From Lenzites betulinus (Eukaryota; Basidiomycota; Agaricomycetes; Polyporales; Polyporaceae): a stretch of 64,000 nucleotides of DNA. The DNA lies in the NCBI GenBank assembly GCA_022264855.1, contig JABYQU010000003.1, positions 620,001 to 684,000 of the forward strand, in the 5' to 3' direction. Below the pieces are notes generated by a model that worked only from the letters and a program-made list of their open reading frames with translations, made no database searches and was not told the DNA's origin. Positions 1 to 10,711 of the stretch are shown one piece after another. The translations under genes and the position numbers were made by a program. Position 1 is the stretch's first letter. Every line of letters begins with the position of its first letter.

Positions 1-1027
1 CGGTCCCTACCAGGAAGAACTAATGCAGAGAGAGGAAGGGAATCCGGCATGTCCGACAGGAAGCTCGCCATATCTCTACGTGGTATCACCGTCAGCTTAT
101 GGTGCCTCCTAGTGAGCTGATAAGCGGCGTATGTTAGAGATATGTGCGGTGAAATCCGGCGACGACTAGTATCACCCACCCTGCTGCGGTATATTCGCCA
201 GGGACAGTCCTCTGGGGTCTGAATGGTCTTCCGCTTGGCCCCTAACGATAATGGTACGGAGATAAAAATATTTCCCTCCAGATCCGCATGGTACTCGCTT
301 GCTTTCTCGCCTTCGCAGCTGCTGTCGGCTTCAAGTCGCAATGTTCCAGCTGAGAAGCTTGAATGTGAAGCAGTAACAGAAGTATACGCAGGCGCCTTCA
401 AGGTACTGCGTCCTGTGCTCTTGCTGGATAATAGATGAATAGATAGCGGTCCGTCGGTTTGGTTCGAAAAGGTGAGCCGCATCCCGGCGAGGCTTGCGCG
501 GCCCGAGAATTGAATGAAAGTTGGCTAAGAGTATGCACCCTCGAGTGGACGTGGACACCTGAGAGATCGTATTGCTAGTCGGCTATGTCAGTCCAGTATA
601 GAACAGCTACAGATGGACCTCTATTTGACCGGATGTCGAGGGTCAGCACAATGGTCAGCACAGTAGTGTGGTGGCGGGAACCAACGCCGAATAGTCCGGT
701 AACATCGGGAGCTCGTAGCGTAGTAACACAGCCACTAGTCTGCGCCAATTTAGAGGCACGTGCACGCGTGCACTACTACTAGTCACCACTACCGGTAGTA
801 CTGCTAACGAGATGCGTATTACTGGAGCAGAAAGACTTCTTGAGCACTGCACATACCAGCGAATCGTAGCATGACGACGTTCTCATGCCCTGCATGACTA
901 GAACAGACGATACCTACACCAATCCGCACCCGTTGAATCGAAGGCCCTCAGTCATTGCTGGTGAACAATTGCATGTCAAAGGCGTGATATAGTCGTAAGT
1001 TTCATGATAAAGAAGTTCCCATCATCC
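1..1027. other. No gene recognised
   Basis: This is the 3' flank of the GH88 gene up to the window edge. Only short open frames without conserved motifs are present on either strand. The one local structure I noticed is a 14-bp perfect palindrome at 760-773. A distant or truncated gene running off the left edge cannot be excluded. Confidence 0.5.
760..773. repeat. 14-bp perfect palindrome
   Basis: GTGCACGCGTGCAC reads the same on both strands. It lies in non-coding DNA beyond the 3' end of the GH88 gene, next to a second partly symmetric stretch (CTAGT/ACTAG) at about 734-782. A dimeric factor site is possible, but so is chance. Confidence 0.5.
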
Positions 1028-2745
1028 TTAGCACTTCGCAAGACCTTTAGAAACGAGGTCGTTCCCGGCCTTGATGAAGAAGTAGTCGCCTGCGTGCACC
1101 ATCGAACACAAGTATGAGCACGCCGACCCGGCCAGTGCGTCGAACTCATGAGAGATACGCACCGTAGACAATGCCTGTCAGATTGTTCTGCGCAGGGTTG
1201 TTCACTGTCCCGTTGGCGAGTAGGCTTGCCCACGACGGGCGCCACGCGAGTTTGGTGTTGGCGTTAAGCATCTAATTAAGCGTACATGTTAGTGGCCTGA
1301 CTACATATCGACGCGAAGGATACAGACCTTGATGACCTCGTTGGTGTAGTAGGCAGACCCGGTGACGTTCGAGATTGAGAGTTCTTGGTCCGCGAGCAAG
1401 AGAAGTCCGTTGGCGGCAATTGTTGCTGCAGACGAGTCTGCGGGGCGAGGAGGTACTAGCGGTGCGTTGAAATCCCTGCGAACCATTCAGTCGGATCTAC
1501 AAAATGTGATAGCATTTGGGCACACCATGGGATGATGCCGTCGGAAGGGGTTGTGCTGATCCAGTACTTCGCCATCTTGCGGGCGGTTTGGAGATAGTGG
1601 AGTTGCCGAGTGTGCTTGTACACTAACGAATGGTTCAGAATAGGTCTACCCAACATAGTTCATCGAGACTCACTGTTCGCAAAGCCATAGATTCCCCATG
1701 CCTCACCACGACTCCAGGTGCTAATAGCATGCATTGTTATGCGTTACTTCATCACACCGGAAGTTCCATTGCTTACCTGTTATCTGCAAACCCCTGAGAA
1801 GTGCGCTGGCGGATGACCGCGCCCGTCGTCGAATTATAATCGACGACATGGAATGACCCACCTGTGGATTATGTTGAAATCGTCGGATACACACTCATGC
1901 CACATCTAATACGCACCATCCTCGCGAATGTGGTTAACCATCGTCTTATTTGCATGCGAGATAGCAATTTCACGTAATGTGTGGTTGCCTGTGAGCGCCT
2001 CTGAAGCAAATAGGACCTGTTCGGGCTCTCAGCAATGTACCCTCACGGGCGGAAATGTCTGACTTGCCTCAAGGTTCATCATATTGTCAATGATGACCTG
2101 GATGGAATGTTAGGGGAGCGCGTCTAGAAGTCGGATGTGGAATGAACATGCCTGAAAGTCGGTCGGGTCCGATGAGTCCCAGCTCCTTGTGCAACCAACT
2201 ATGGGGCTGAACCTGGCAGCAAGAGCAGTCGCAAACTTGTTCACGGCCTCAATCGCTGTCTGGTTGCTTGGGTTGCTGTATTGTATATCAAAACATGGTG
2301 TGGACGTATAGAATACTCAAACCCACACTGTGAGCTCGTCCATGAATGGATAACTAAGGAATCCGACGTCGTGTCCAACGCCCGTATGGGTTTCCAACGG
2401 GATTTCGCCCGTGCTCCACGCGCGTCCGAGGGAGAGCCATTGCGATGCGCTTCCGGCGCGAGAACCGCATAGCTGCGTGCGTTCGTACATTGCGTACAGC
2501 GTGGACGGGAAAAAGCCTGCTGTCCATTGGTCAGGCGTGAACCAGATCCAGTCATTGCTCGAGTGATCCGTGTACTGCGGGTATTGAGGGGGGCTCGCAA
2601 GAGATTGGGGGGACTGAGCGGTTTTGAGCACTTTCTGAGCTACTAGAGGCGAGAAGAGCTCTGCAGGCGGGGACACAAAGCCGGTCGCAGCGGACGAGAC
2701 ACTGCCCACAGACAGGGCGATAGCGATGAGGCTGAAAGCAACCAT
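1028..2745 (-). CDS. Secreted unsaturated glucuronyl/rhamnogalacturonyl hydrolase (GH88)
   Basis: GH88 enzymes release 4,5-unsaturated uronic acid from oligosaccharides left by polysaccharide lyases, so this one probably acts outside the cell on plant or glycosaminoglycan-like polysaccharide. It starts at the ATG whose product has a signal peptide (MVAFSLIAIALSVG). Family blocks follow in order: W.PDQWTAGFFPSTLYAMYE, HDVGFLSYPF with the first catalytic Asp, CTRSWDSS, VIIDNMMNLE with the second Asp, ISHANKTMVNHIREDG, FHVVDY, WSRGEAWGIYGFA, DGIIPWDFNAP, SSAATIAANGLLLLA, and the C-terminus YYFIKAGNDLV. Exon 1 is 2327-2745 and exon 2 is 2152-2275. About eight introns of roughly 50-65 nt restore one frame to the TAA at 1028-1030. 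Two of them (2098-2151 and 2017-2067) have GC donors and enclose a 30-nt exon. All key residues are present, so the gene looks intact. The substrate is not determined by sequence. Confidence 0.85.
2068..2097 (-). other. 30-nt microexon of the GH88 gene between two GC-AG introns
   Basis: This exon encodes exactly VIIDNMMNLE, the GH88 block with a catalytic Asp. The intron before it (2098-2151, 54 nt) begins GCATGT, and the one after it (2017-2067, 51 nt) begins GCAAGT. Both end in AG. Skipping the exon keeps the frame but removes the catalytic residue. Confidence 0.75.
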
Positions 2746-3828
2746 GTCGGTTGAACAGGCGTATGACCGGCCAGAAGAAAGGCAGACGTCGACCAAGGTG
2801 CATACAGTGCACACTTATAAACAGCTGCCCGGCATGTTCGAGGCACGGCGAACCAGGCGTTGGGAGACAGAAAGGGTCCACAGAACGGAGAGCACAATGC
2901 ACATCAGCTCGTGACAGTCCCCTCAATGACGCTTTGAAACAGCCGGCGCGGGGTTCCGTCAGCACTCGGACTCAGAATAGTACTTGTGCTTACCATCCTA
3001 CCTGGACGAGCACCGACGCCACGAGGTTTGGTGACATTCGACAAACCCTCCAGGTCTCGTAGTTCCGCTTTACCTAGTACTTCACGATGGCGTGCACGTA
3101 GCTATAACGTTGAGTAAGCCGAGTAGTTACCTGTGGCTATCAGGTCCAGCGACGTCCCTGATGCTCGAAATGAATGTCGGAAGAACTCCCCAGCGAGCGC
3201 ATGATTCAGTCACGAGGCCGAACGGGATAGGAGTCCACATGTAACGGCGCCATAAGCTTCTGACGGCGAGCATAGGCATCTCCATATGAGGGGCCTGCCG
3301 GCAGCAAGGGTGATGAGGGAGACCGAATGCGTATATCGCGAACTTTCACTGAAGCTTCGAGGGAAACTTCAAGTTAGAGCGGCAGTCAACGCGCGTGTTC
3401 CCGTTGACGGTGTTTGGTAAACGGTGAGATTAGCGCTCTGTCCATCTAATCTAATCGCCCATTGCTAAAACGGATGGATCTGATGGCAAGTCGCGTTTGC
3501 AACCGCCCTCCACTTGGACTGTCGGACTTGCGTGTCTCATCCACATACATGCAAACTCCTACTGGTACGACTTTCGAGATCTTGAGGTCTGAGAAATGCA
3601 TTTTGGAACATGGAAAATCTAAATCATGGAATTAGCGTAGGCCTCAAACGGCATCCGACTCATACTCACTAGGTTTACCATACGCCGGCCATAGCGGGCA
3701 CTGCAGCTGAAGAATTTGTAACATTCCTTAAGGACCTGAACGCAATAAAGGCCTGACAAAGGTTTGTACTTATTCTGAGCTGACTATGACAGCTCTTCCT
3801 GATTTTCATTCAAGGTCTGCGGTGAAAG
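2746..3828. other. Intergenic: divergent promoters of GH88 and MED1
   Basis: About 1.1 kb separates two head-to-head genes. Open frames near 2750-3060 are the antisense and leader of the GH88 gene and show no family motif. I see no clear TATA box for either gene and no RNA gene. Confidence 0.5.
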
Positions 3829-6231
3829 ATGTCTTCTCAACCACCGGAGTCGAAGGCCATCCTGCCGCCTACGATACTGTCTGCCCTCCAACAATTCACA
3901 TCTCCAGACTCCATATCATCTAGCTCCCTTCATCCGTTTGCATCGAATCCAGAAGAAAATTTGTCCTCGTTGAGGAAGCTTCTAGATACCGCCAATCAAG
4001 CAGCGTTCTCACTCAATACCCACTTGACTCTCCCTCCATCGAACCAGAAGCTGCTGTCTCTATACCGTCAAGGGACGAGCATTTCGCATGCTGTGCAACA
4101 GGTAAAAGCCTCTGTTCACCGACACCATGCAGTCCCTGACATATGCCCATGGAGGCAGACCAGAACGTCCGATACGTGGTCAATTCGCTGAGAAAGCGAG
4201 TTGGTATCAGCTTTGGAGAAGACATTCCTCTAGAACGAGCTCAGCTCCCAGGATGGTTCTTGAAAAAGCTCCTCCACTGGGGCACGTCCGCCGGAATGGA
4301 AGCCTTCAACGATCCGGAACGGGATGGTCATTCGACTGTGGTGCTCGGTGGGAAGGTCCTCGTAGTTGACATTGACTTTGTGGTCGATCATACGACTCCT
4401 GAGCACCCCGTGGTTGACGTGGCAGCATGCAAGACCTCGTATGCTATTCCAAACAGCACGTCTACTTCTTCGACCGGGAAATCCACCTCGTTGGACGGTT
4501 TCCTCGCTGTTGCAATCCGCGCCTTCCTACGTGAAGTCCAGAAAGACGACGCTCAGCGAGATAGTATCGAGGCCGCACGAGTGGGACGACTGCTTTCCGA
4601 CCACTTCGCGTACTTGATGAAGTTGGACCATCTGGCGCTCAGCGAAGGCGAGGGCGGTTTGAGGTGGTTCACGTTCATTGACCGTATGTCGCTCGATGTC
4701 GAAAAGCTCGCCAGTAGCGAGGCCGAGGCTCTCATCAAGTAAGCACCACTGCTTTCCTTCCCATGTATCATGAATTCAACCTTCGATAGGCAAGAGCGGG
4801 CCTACAAAATGCCCCTTGACGTGTTCCTCATGCGCTCGCATGCGCTGCCTCTTCCTTACCTGACGACGCCTTCAGTAACATTCCTCACATACATCTCTCC
4901 TCTTGCATACTTGAAGCTGCTGCGCACGTCGCCAAAATCGACCACGGACGCAGATCATCTTCCCAAACTGGACGTTCCGTTCCAACACCTACGGTCATCC
5001 CTCACCTTTCATCCACGCCCTCCCGGAGCGACTACCGCCACTCTCCTCCTGTCGCCAACGGCCCCACCAGCGTACCACGCAGATTCGATGTCCATGTCGG
5101 CACTCGACACACGGTCGTCATCCACGCTCGTTCCTAGCGCAGCAGATATGGAGCACATTTTCCCTGCCGGACGCGAGGCGCAAGGCCCGCAGGGACAGCA
5201 GTTTACTTGGCTTCTTGACTTCACAGAAGGAGGGAAGTATCCAGGCGTGGTGATGAGTCGGTCACGGATGCATGAGATCGAGCTCGTTGTGAACCCGTTC
5301 AGCTCGTTCGACCAAAATACGCAGTCCGTGTCAATGTTTGGCACCGGGAGCTGGGTGGACCTCCTTGTACGTACGTTTTATTTGCTCTCCGTTCGCTGAC
5401 TGCTAAGAAGAACAGCTCAATTCGCAAGCACCTATATCCCCGGAGAGATACACGGCTGTATACGTAAGTCTTAGGGCGATAGTTGCGGTAGCCGCTCTCT
5501 GAATCGTTCATCCGTACAGGTGTCTCCAACTGGAGTCCATCCGCCCCTCCAACTGCGTCTGAACACACCGGACGAACCCGGGTTTGTGTTGGAAGCCATC
5601 CCTGTGCGTAGTCTCAAGGAGGTCTGGAGTATCTTGGAGGTTTGTGTGCCTTGCGTTTGTACAACCATGTCGCATGTTGACGTGGGCGGACACTAGATCG
5701 TGCGGGAGCAGTGCTGGCTGAACGAGACACTCACCAGCTGCCGCTGGATTCCGGAAGGCCTCGACATACACGACACCACCGACGATCTTGAGGATGTAAA
5801 AGTCACCGAGGACGACCTGCAGGCCGTGCTCAAAGGTGCGCGCTGTCCGCCCCCCTCCGGCCGCTTGTGTTGACGCCTCCGCAGGGAACGCCCAGCCACG
5901 CAGCATCCCCGTGAACGTCTCCCTCCCCGCGCCGCCGCCGCCCAACCCGCTCTTCAGCGGTATTGACATGGATGCTACGTTCGCGTTGGGCGGATCGGCC
6001 ACGCCACAGCACGCACGCATCGTCATGACCGTGCCCGAGCGGCCACCGATCTCGGGGCTTGTCGAGATCAAGGTGACGTTCGACTCTGTGCGGCCGCGCG
6101 GGGTGGAGGTGGTTGTCAACGGCGCGATGGGCGTGGACTTGCGCGTGGACTTGTTGGAGGAGGTGTGTAGACGCGGCGGGCTGTTTGGGCTGCCGGGGAG
6201 GGTGTGGAAGAAGGCACATGAACCGTTGTGA
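3829..6231 (+). CDS. MED1: Mediator complex subunit 1 (MED1)
   Basis: MED1 belongs to the middle module of Mediator, the complex that links gene-specific activators to RNA polymerase II in the nucleus. The frame opens MSSQPPESKA. It continues through an intron at 4102-4154 (CAG|GTAAAA...GGAG|GCAGAC) into VRYVVNSLRKRVGISFGE, then through LGGKVLVVDIDFVVDH, typical of the fungal MED1 domain (PF10744). Later blocks are LMKLDHLALSEGEGG, QFTWLLDFTEGGKYPGV and the C-terminal ISGLVEIKVTF...LLEEVCRRGG. Several short introns lie after 4740, about 5370 and about 5650, and the stop is at 6229-6231. The total of roughly 650-700 residues is usual for fungal MED1. Weak conservation of this subunit is normal; identification rests on the N-terminal half. 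Confidence 0.75.
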
Positions 6232-6715
6232 GGCAGGGCTCGCCTCGCGCATAATTTGGCTCACGCCTTGCTTAGACCTACTGCAGCCCATGACATCGAC
6301 TGGACCCCGTGGGCGCAATGAATGAACGAATGTTTTATCAGATGAGCTAGCTTTTGCTTTTCGCCATGTTGAAATGGAGCAAAGTATGCTACGCGGTGGT
6401 ATATACGCAGGAATGAGTTCCGCAATTTGACTAACATTGAGCTAGCAGTATTTGCGCTTACTCGAGTCTTCTCTACCTTCCCTCCTCCTGCAGCCCCACG
6501 CTCTAAGTGTTCTCTTCTCCATTCGCCACCTTCAGCTTGCTACTTTTTTTCGCAGGCTTTTGCTTTTGCTTTTTCTTTCTTTTTTTGATTGATCCCTCAC
6601 CTTCCGACCTCACAGGGTCATCGTGTGCATTCTCCAAATCATTGATATCATGTGGCGAGTAAGAAATGTAGTGGCTAGGTGGGGAGCCTGCCGTTCTGGT
6701 TTAGCTTTACAAAAT
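6232..6715. other. Convergent 3' intergenic region
   Basis: This separates the stop of MED1 (+) from the stop of the BTB-like gene (-). It has a pyrimidine-rich run with long T tracts at about 6541-6592. This suits a shared 3' processing region. No gene is seen. Confidence 0.5.
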
Positions 6716-8196
6716 CTACATGAACGAGAACGATCTTGGATACGAACTGGGCGTGGCGGAAACATTAGGCACCGCTGCTACCACAGGGGCCGAGCCAGTC
6801 GGCATCTGAGGTGGAGGAGGGCCCGGGACGGCCGGTCGTGGCACCAGAGACCCCACCCCGGGCCTATCCTCGGTCGTAGGTCTAAAGCTAAGGTCTACCG
6901 GAGCCGGACTACCAGGAGCTGGCGAGGGTGCGACAGAGACGCGCGACGGCGGCCCAGGGGAGATGGCGATGCGGAGCCCCAGCAAGGAACGAAGTAGCAA
7001 TCCTGCGTGGGGTGACTGGCCTAATAGCACTTTATCCAGGGCGTCTTGGAGGGAGTCCTGGACCTTGGGGACCGAGTACGTTTGCGATAGATACGAAACC
7101 GCATGCTCGCGCAACGTGTCGTATCTATTCAATGGCAAGAACGAGAGGTTAGTAATACGATTGGAGAAATCGGTGTATGATTACCTAGCAAAGAAACGCG
7201 AGAAAGCTTCCTCCACGATGTTGGCGGGGGACAGTTGTGACACGATAACGTGGTAGGCTAAATCTTGCAACTGTGGGACGCCATACTGTGAGGAAAACAT
7301 ATTTGCAGTCAGCACTGAGCACCAGCTGAGCACTCGACGACAGCACTCACGAGTTCAGCTAGACGGTACATTGATTTCGGGGAACACGGGGGAGCCTTCA
7401 CAGTCCCCGAAGTATAGAGAGCGAGCTGCCTCTGCGCTATTCCGCCGGAGCGGAGAGGAAGAAAGTTGACTTTGCCCGTATACAAGTAGAATACAAATGC
7501 GCGCAGCCTGACATGCGTAATGGTTACATTGTCAACGTCCGCCCCCTTTCTGTCGCGGTAAAGACTTACGTGCGATGCGCAACGCTCGGCAGGAGGATTT
7601 CGTGGCGCGATAGGGGCTTCTTCTCCTCGCTTGGCTCCATCACGGCCTGAGTCTGGGGAGCCTGAGCCTCGTCTTCTGAGTCCTGGGATTTTCCTTTCCC
7701 CTTGGAGGAGATGGCCGTGCTTGTTGCCGAATTTGACTTGGCAACGCTCGAGCCTCCTGGAGTAGCGTTATTGTGTCCCCATCTTTCTTCGAATTCGTCC
7801 AGATCACTGTCGGACTCGTAGTCATACTCATCCTCGAGAGCGTACTGCCGGATGATTGTAGATGATGCATGGCTTTCCGCAAAACCTGAACTCAGCACTG
7901 CAGAGTGAGGTAAAATGCCGTGGTTAGCAATCCGGCTTGGATGCAACTCCTGCAGACCATGACCCACGATTTGCAAAATATTCGGTATCCTTGAGAACGG
8001 AGCCCACAGCCAGAACCGAGAGAGGATGGTCTATCCGGCTTGTACCGTCAGGGTAGATCGAGCGGCGGGTAAAGGCATATAAATGCACGTCCCGGAACTC
8101 GGGGTGTGCAAGCGAGTCGGCCAAAGCTCGTTCGCCGGGTGTTAGCCTCTCCTCAGAGGCAGAAAGCGTGTTTGCGTCAAGATTTGTAGAGGTCAT
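6716..8196 (-). CDS. BTB/POZ-like protein, tandem copy A
   Basis: This belongs to a family of BTB-like fungal proteins; BTB domains are dimerisation and adaptor modules, often for cullin-3 ligases. The start MTSTNLDANTLSASEERLTP is followed by FRDVHLYAFTRRS, matching the 'D..l' opening strand of a BTB fold. An acidic linker follows (EDEYDYESDSDLDEFEE), then LRAFVFYLYTGKVNFLPL (the classical YTG of BTB) and SPKSMYRLAELYGVPQLQDL, the usual post-BTB helix with 'A..y....L...a'. Next comes a helical part (YDTLREHAVSYLSQ) and a Pro-rich tail ending SSYPRSFSFM. An intron near 7905-7965 joins YFANL to LSSGFAES, and two or three more short introns are needed. The gene is a clear paralogue of the next gene upstream. 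The target is unknown. Confidence 0.65.
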
Positions 8197-8726
8197 CGAA
8201 GGGGAAGGTTGTTGCTGAACCTAGAGAGCTCTACGACATTCTTATAGTGTCTGTCCGGTGGGTTTTACGTCTTATAGTGGATGCTGCGGTAGGCCAGACA
8301 TCACGAGGTAAATGCATGGCTAGCGCATGAGCTGCGGTAAAGTATCCGATTACATGCACCAGCCATGCCGCATGCCCACGGACTCAGAAGGTGGTGATTG
8401 AGATACTTCTTCGGCACTATACCATGTATAAAAGAGGAGAAGCGGGATTTGAGAGCAATTATCAGCCCAGGACTTTATCAGACCTTCCAACCAACCCACA
8501 ACCCTCCGGATACTGTTCGTTCATTTGCAGGGGGTAATCTATACATTATACGCATGTGAGAGGATGACCAATAGAACTCACGAGCCTTTCAAACACATTA
8601 ATGCCGACGACATTGGCACTGTAAACAACGAGAGCACTTTCTGTGCTTATGTGATGATCTTGCCGCTACGATGAGAGGCTGTTGCAGAGCCGTACACCGT
8701 GGGCGTAGTAGAGAAAGGAGGGCACG
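8197..8726. other. Spacer between the two BTB-like paralogues
   Basis: This is about 530 bp between the stop of copy B and the start of copy A. It carries a consensus TATA box on the + strand (8427-8434), although both flanking genes are on the - strand. No open frame downstream of the TATA shows a recognisable product. Confidence 0.5.
8427..8434 (+). promoter_or_regulatory. Orphan TATA box (TATAAAAG)
   Basis: A perfect TATAAAAG faces right in the spacer between two leftward genes. About 30-60 bp downstream is a plausible start region followed by a C-rich leader-like stretch (CCAACCAACCCACAACCC) and a possible acceptor TTTGCAG at about 8530. It may drive a non-coding or antisense RNA, or be the remains of a lost gene. 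Confidence 0.3.
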
Positions 8727-9949
8727 TTAGAAAACGTGTAAGTCAAAGGTAACGAATGCGCGCACCGCACTATTCTCCGTAGCAACGATTTCGGGAGGCT
8801 GAATCGCGATACGAAGCCCCAGTAACGAGAGGAGAAGGGAGTGAGCATGAGGTAGTTCACCGTTGGCAACTCGACCGATGGTATGTTTCAAGGCGACCTG
8901 GACGCCATGATCATTGTAGTTTTGAGACAACACGGAGACAGCGTGCTCGCGCAGGCGATCATATCTAACCACCGAGGTCCCAAATATCAGATATACGGAT
9001 AGGATCGTAGAGGAGAGTACTTGTCACCTCCAATAGAAGCCTGAGAACGCCTCCTCTACAATGTTCGAGGATGTGAGATTCGCAAGGATAGCATTGTAGG
9101 CAAGGTTTTGAAGCGCCGTTATGCCATACTGTGCACGATAGTTAGTCAGGATAGCAGCAACGCACAATCAGGAGACACACTGATTCGGCTAGCCGAAACA
9201 TAGACTTTGGCGAGCATGCGGGAGCCACCGGTCCCGCGAGCGCCTCAGACTTCAGTATTTGCGCGTCCCTAGAATCCCTTGAAGAGCGGAAGGACAGGAA
9301 GTTTAGCTTGCCCGTGTAGAGGTAGAAAACACAAGCGCGAAGACTGTGTGCTCGTTGGGTTTCAGCCATGCATTCATGTAATCAGGCTAGTACTTACGTG
9401 CGGTATGCGATGTTTGGAAGCAGAATTCGACGACGAATAGCCTGTTGCCCATTCATATCACGATCAATGGCCGGTATCATGCACGAATGCTCTGCCCCGG
9501 CAGGCTCAGAGTAGGTGTCGTCTTCGGACCCTGAGGTTGCAACGACGGAGTCCTCTTCGTCGAGGTCACTATCGGACTCGTAGTCGTATTCACTCTCAAG
9601 AGCCTCCGGCCGAATAACGGCCATGGATTGTCCATTGGTGGTGTCCGGGTCATTACTTTCTGAGAAGCCTGATGTGAGCACTACGCAGATATCAGCTATT
9701 CGTATGTACGTGATGTGGCGGCAATAACATACATCCAGAGAAGTACTCCGTTTGTTTCAGTATGTGCGCGATGGCGACGACTGGTAAGGGTCGAAAGATC
9801 CTGGTTGACCCCTCGTTGACCACAGCGCGCTTGGAGTACGCATAGAGATGTACATCCCGGAAGTCTGGGAGGAGCAAAGACTCTTTCAAGGCGATTTCGA
9901 TAGGGGTTAGGAAAGCAGCTGTAGCCTGGGTGGAGGAAGAGGTCGCCAT
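8727..9949 (-). CDS. BTB/POZ-like protein, tandem copy B
   Basis: This is a paralogue of the gene just downstream. Shared blocks in order are FRDVHLYAYSKRA, ILKQTEYFSG, LTSGFSES, an acidic linker (ESEYDYESDSDLDEED), RACVFYLYTGKLNFL, SPKSMFRLAES, NIVEEAFSGFYWR, YDRLREHAVSVLSQNY and LLLSLLGLRIAI. I chose MATSSSTQATAAFL at 9949 because it aligns with copy A; an in-frame ATG 18 nt upstream is possible. Introns sit in the same places as in copy A, for example SG|LLTSGF. The C-terminus is shorter and lacks the Pro-rich tail, ending FDLHVF. The same order, orientation and introns show a local duplication. Function beyond the BTB-like fold is unknown. Confidence 0.65.
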
Positions 9950-10711
9950 TGAAAATCCAGTGTACACAATGTGTGAGCGTTAGGATGGACAAGGAGATGC
10001 AGAGAGCGGCTTCCGAGGTCGTCCACGAGGCAGCAGTGCAGTTAACTGCCTACAAGTGCGATTTGCTGCTGCGGTAGACATTCTCGGCTGCAGTGGTAGC
10101 ACCTGACGTGCTACGGTATCTTCGAGCTCGGATCACTTCAATAACGTGCAATCGACATAATCGTCCGAATTCCAGTCTTCTTCCTAAATGCCGCATGAGC
10201 AATGTCACTACTCCCCGAGGCCTGCCAAGTGGCGAGCCGACGTCACAGCTGGTCCCAGGCGTTACACAAACCGACCACCGACGGTAGAGATGATGGCCTC
10301 GCCCGCCCTGCACCTCGTGTAGGGGCGAACATGAACCTAGAGGCGGAGAAGGTCTGTCGCGTTGAGATCCAGACTTAAGACTCCAGCCGCACTGCGCAGC
10401 TGGAGGAAATGCTTCAGAACTCACCGGGACTTAAGCTTGGTGTAGCTGACATTATCGTGACACGCTCGATAATTGTGGCCTTTATACTCACAGCATCCGC
10501 CCAGCGACGACTGCGCGTGCAGCATGCGCAATGCTGGAACGACAGCGTGCTGGTCGCAGTCAAGCAACAAACCCTGGAGGAGACATCTTCAGCCAGACTG
10601 CGCCTATTAAGCGCCGGTCAACGCGACACGCGGCTGTGTCAAGCCACAGCGAGTGAAAGCGTGCCTCTCGCTTTCTCCTTCCTCCACCATCTCCTCCTCT
10701 CATCCACCACC
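9950..10711. other. Intergenic: divergent promoters of BTB copy B and VPS1
   Basis: About 760 bp. The VPS1-proximal part has a TATA-like CCTTTATACT at about 10479 and a CT-rich leader (TCCTTCCTCCACCATCTCC) just before the VPS1 ATG. Open frames here lack motifs. Confidence 0.5.

Noticed and set aside
461..475. GGTTCGAAA resembling a tRNA B box
   Set aside because: The B box is incomplete and no A box or foldable cloverleaf lies at the right distance.
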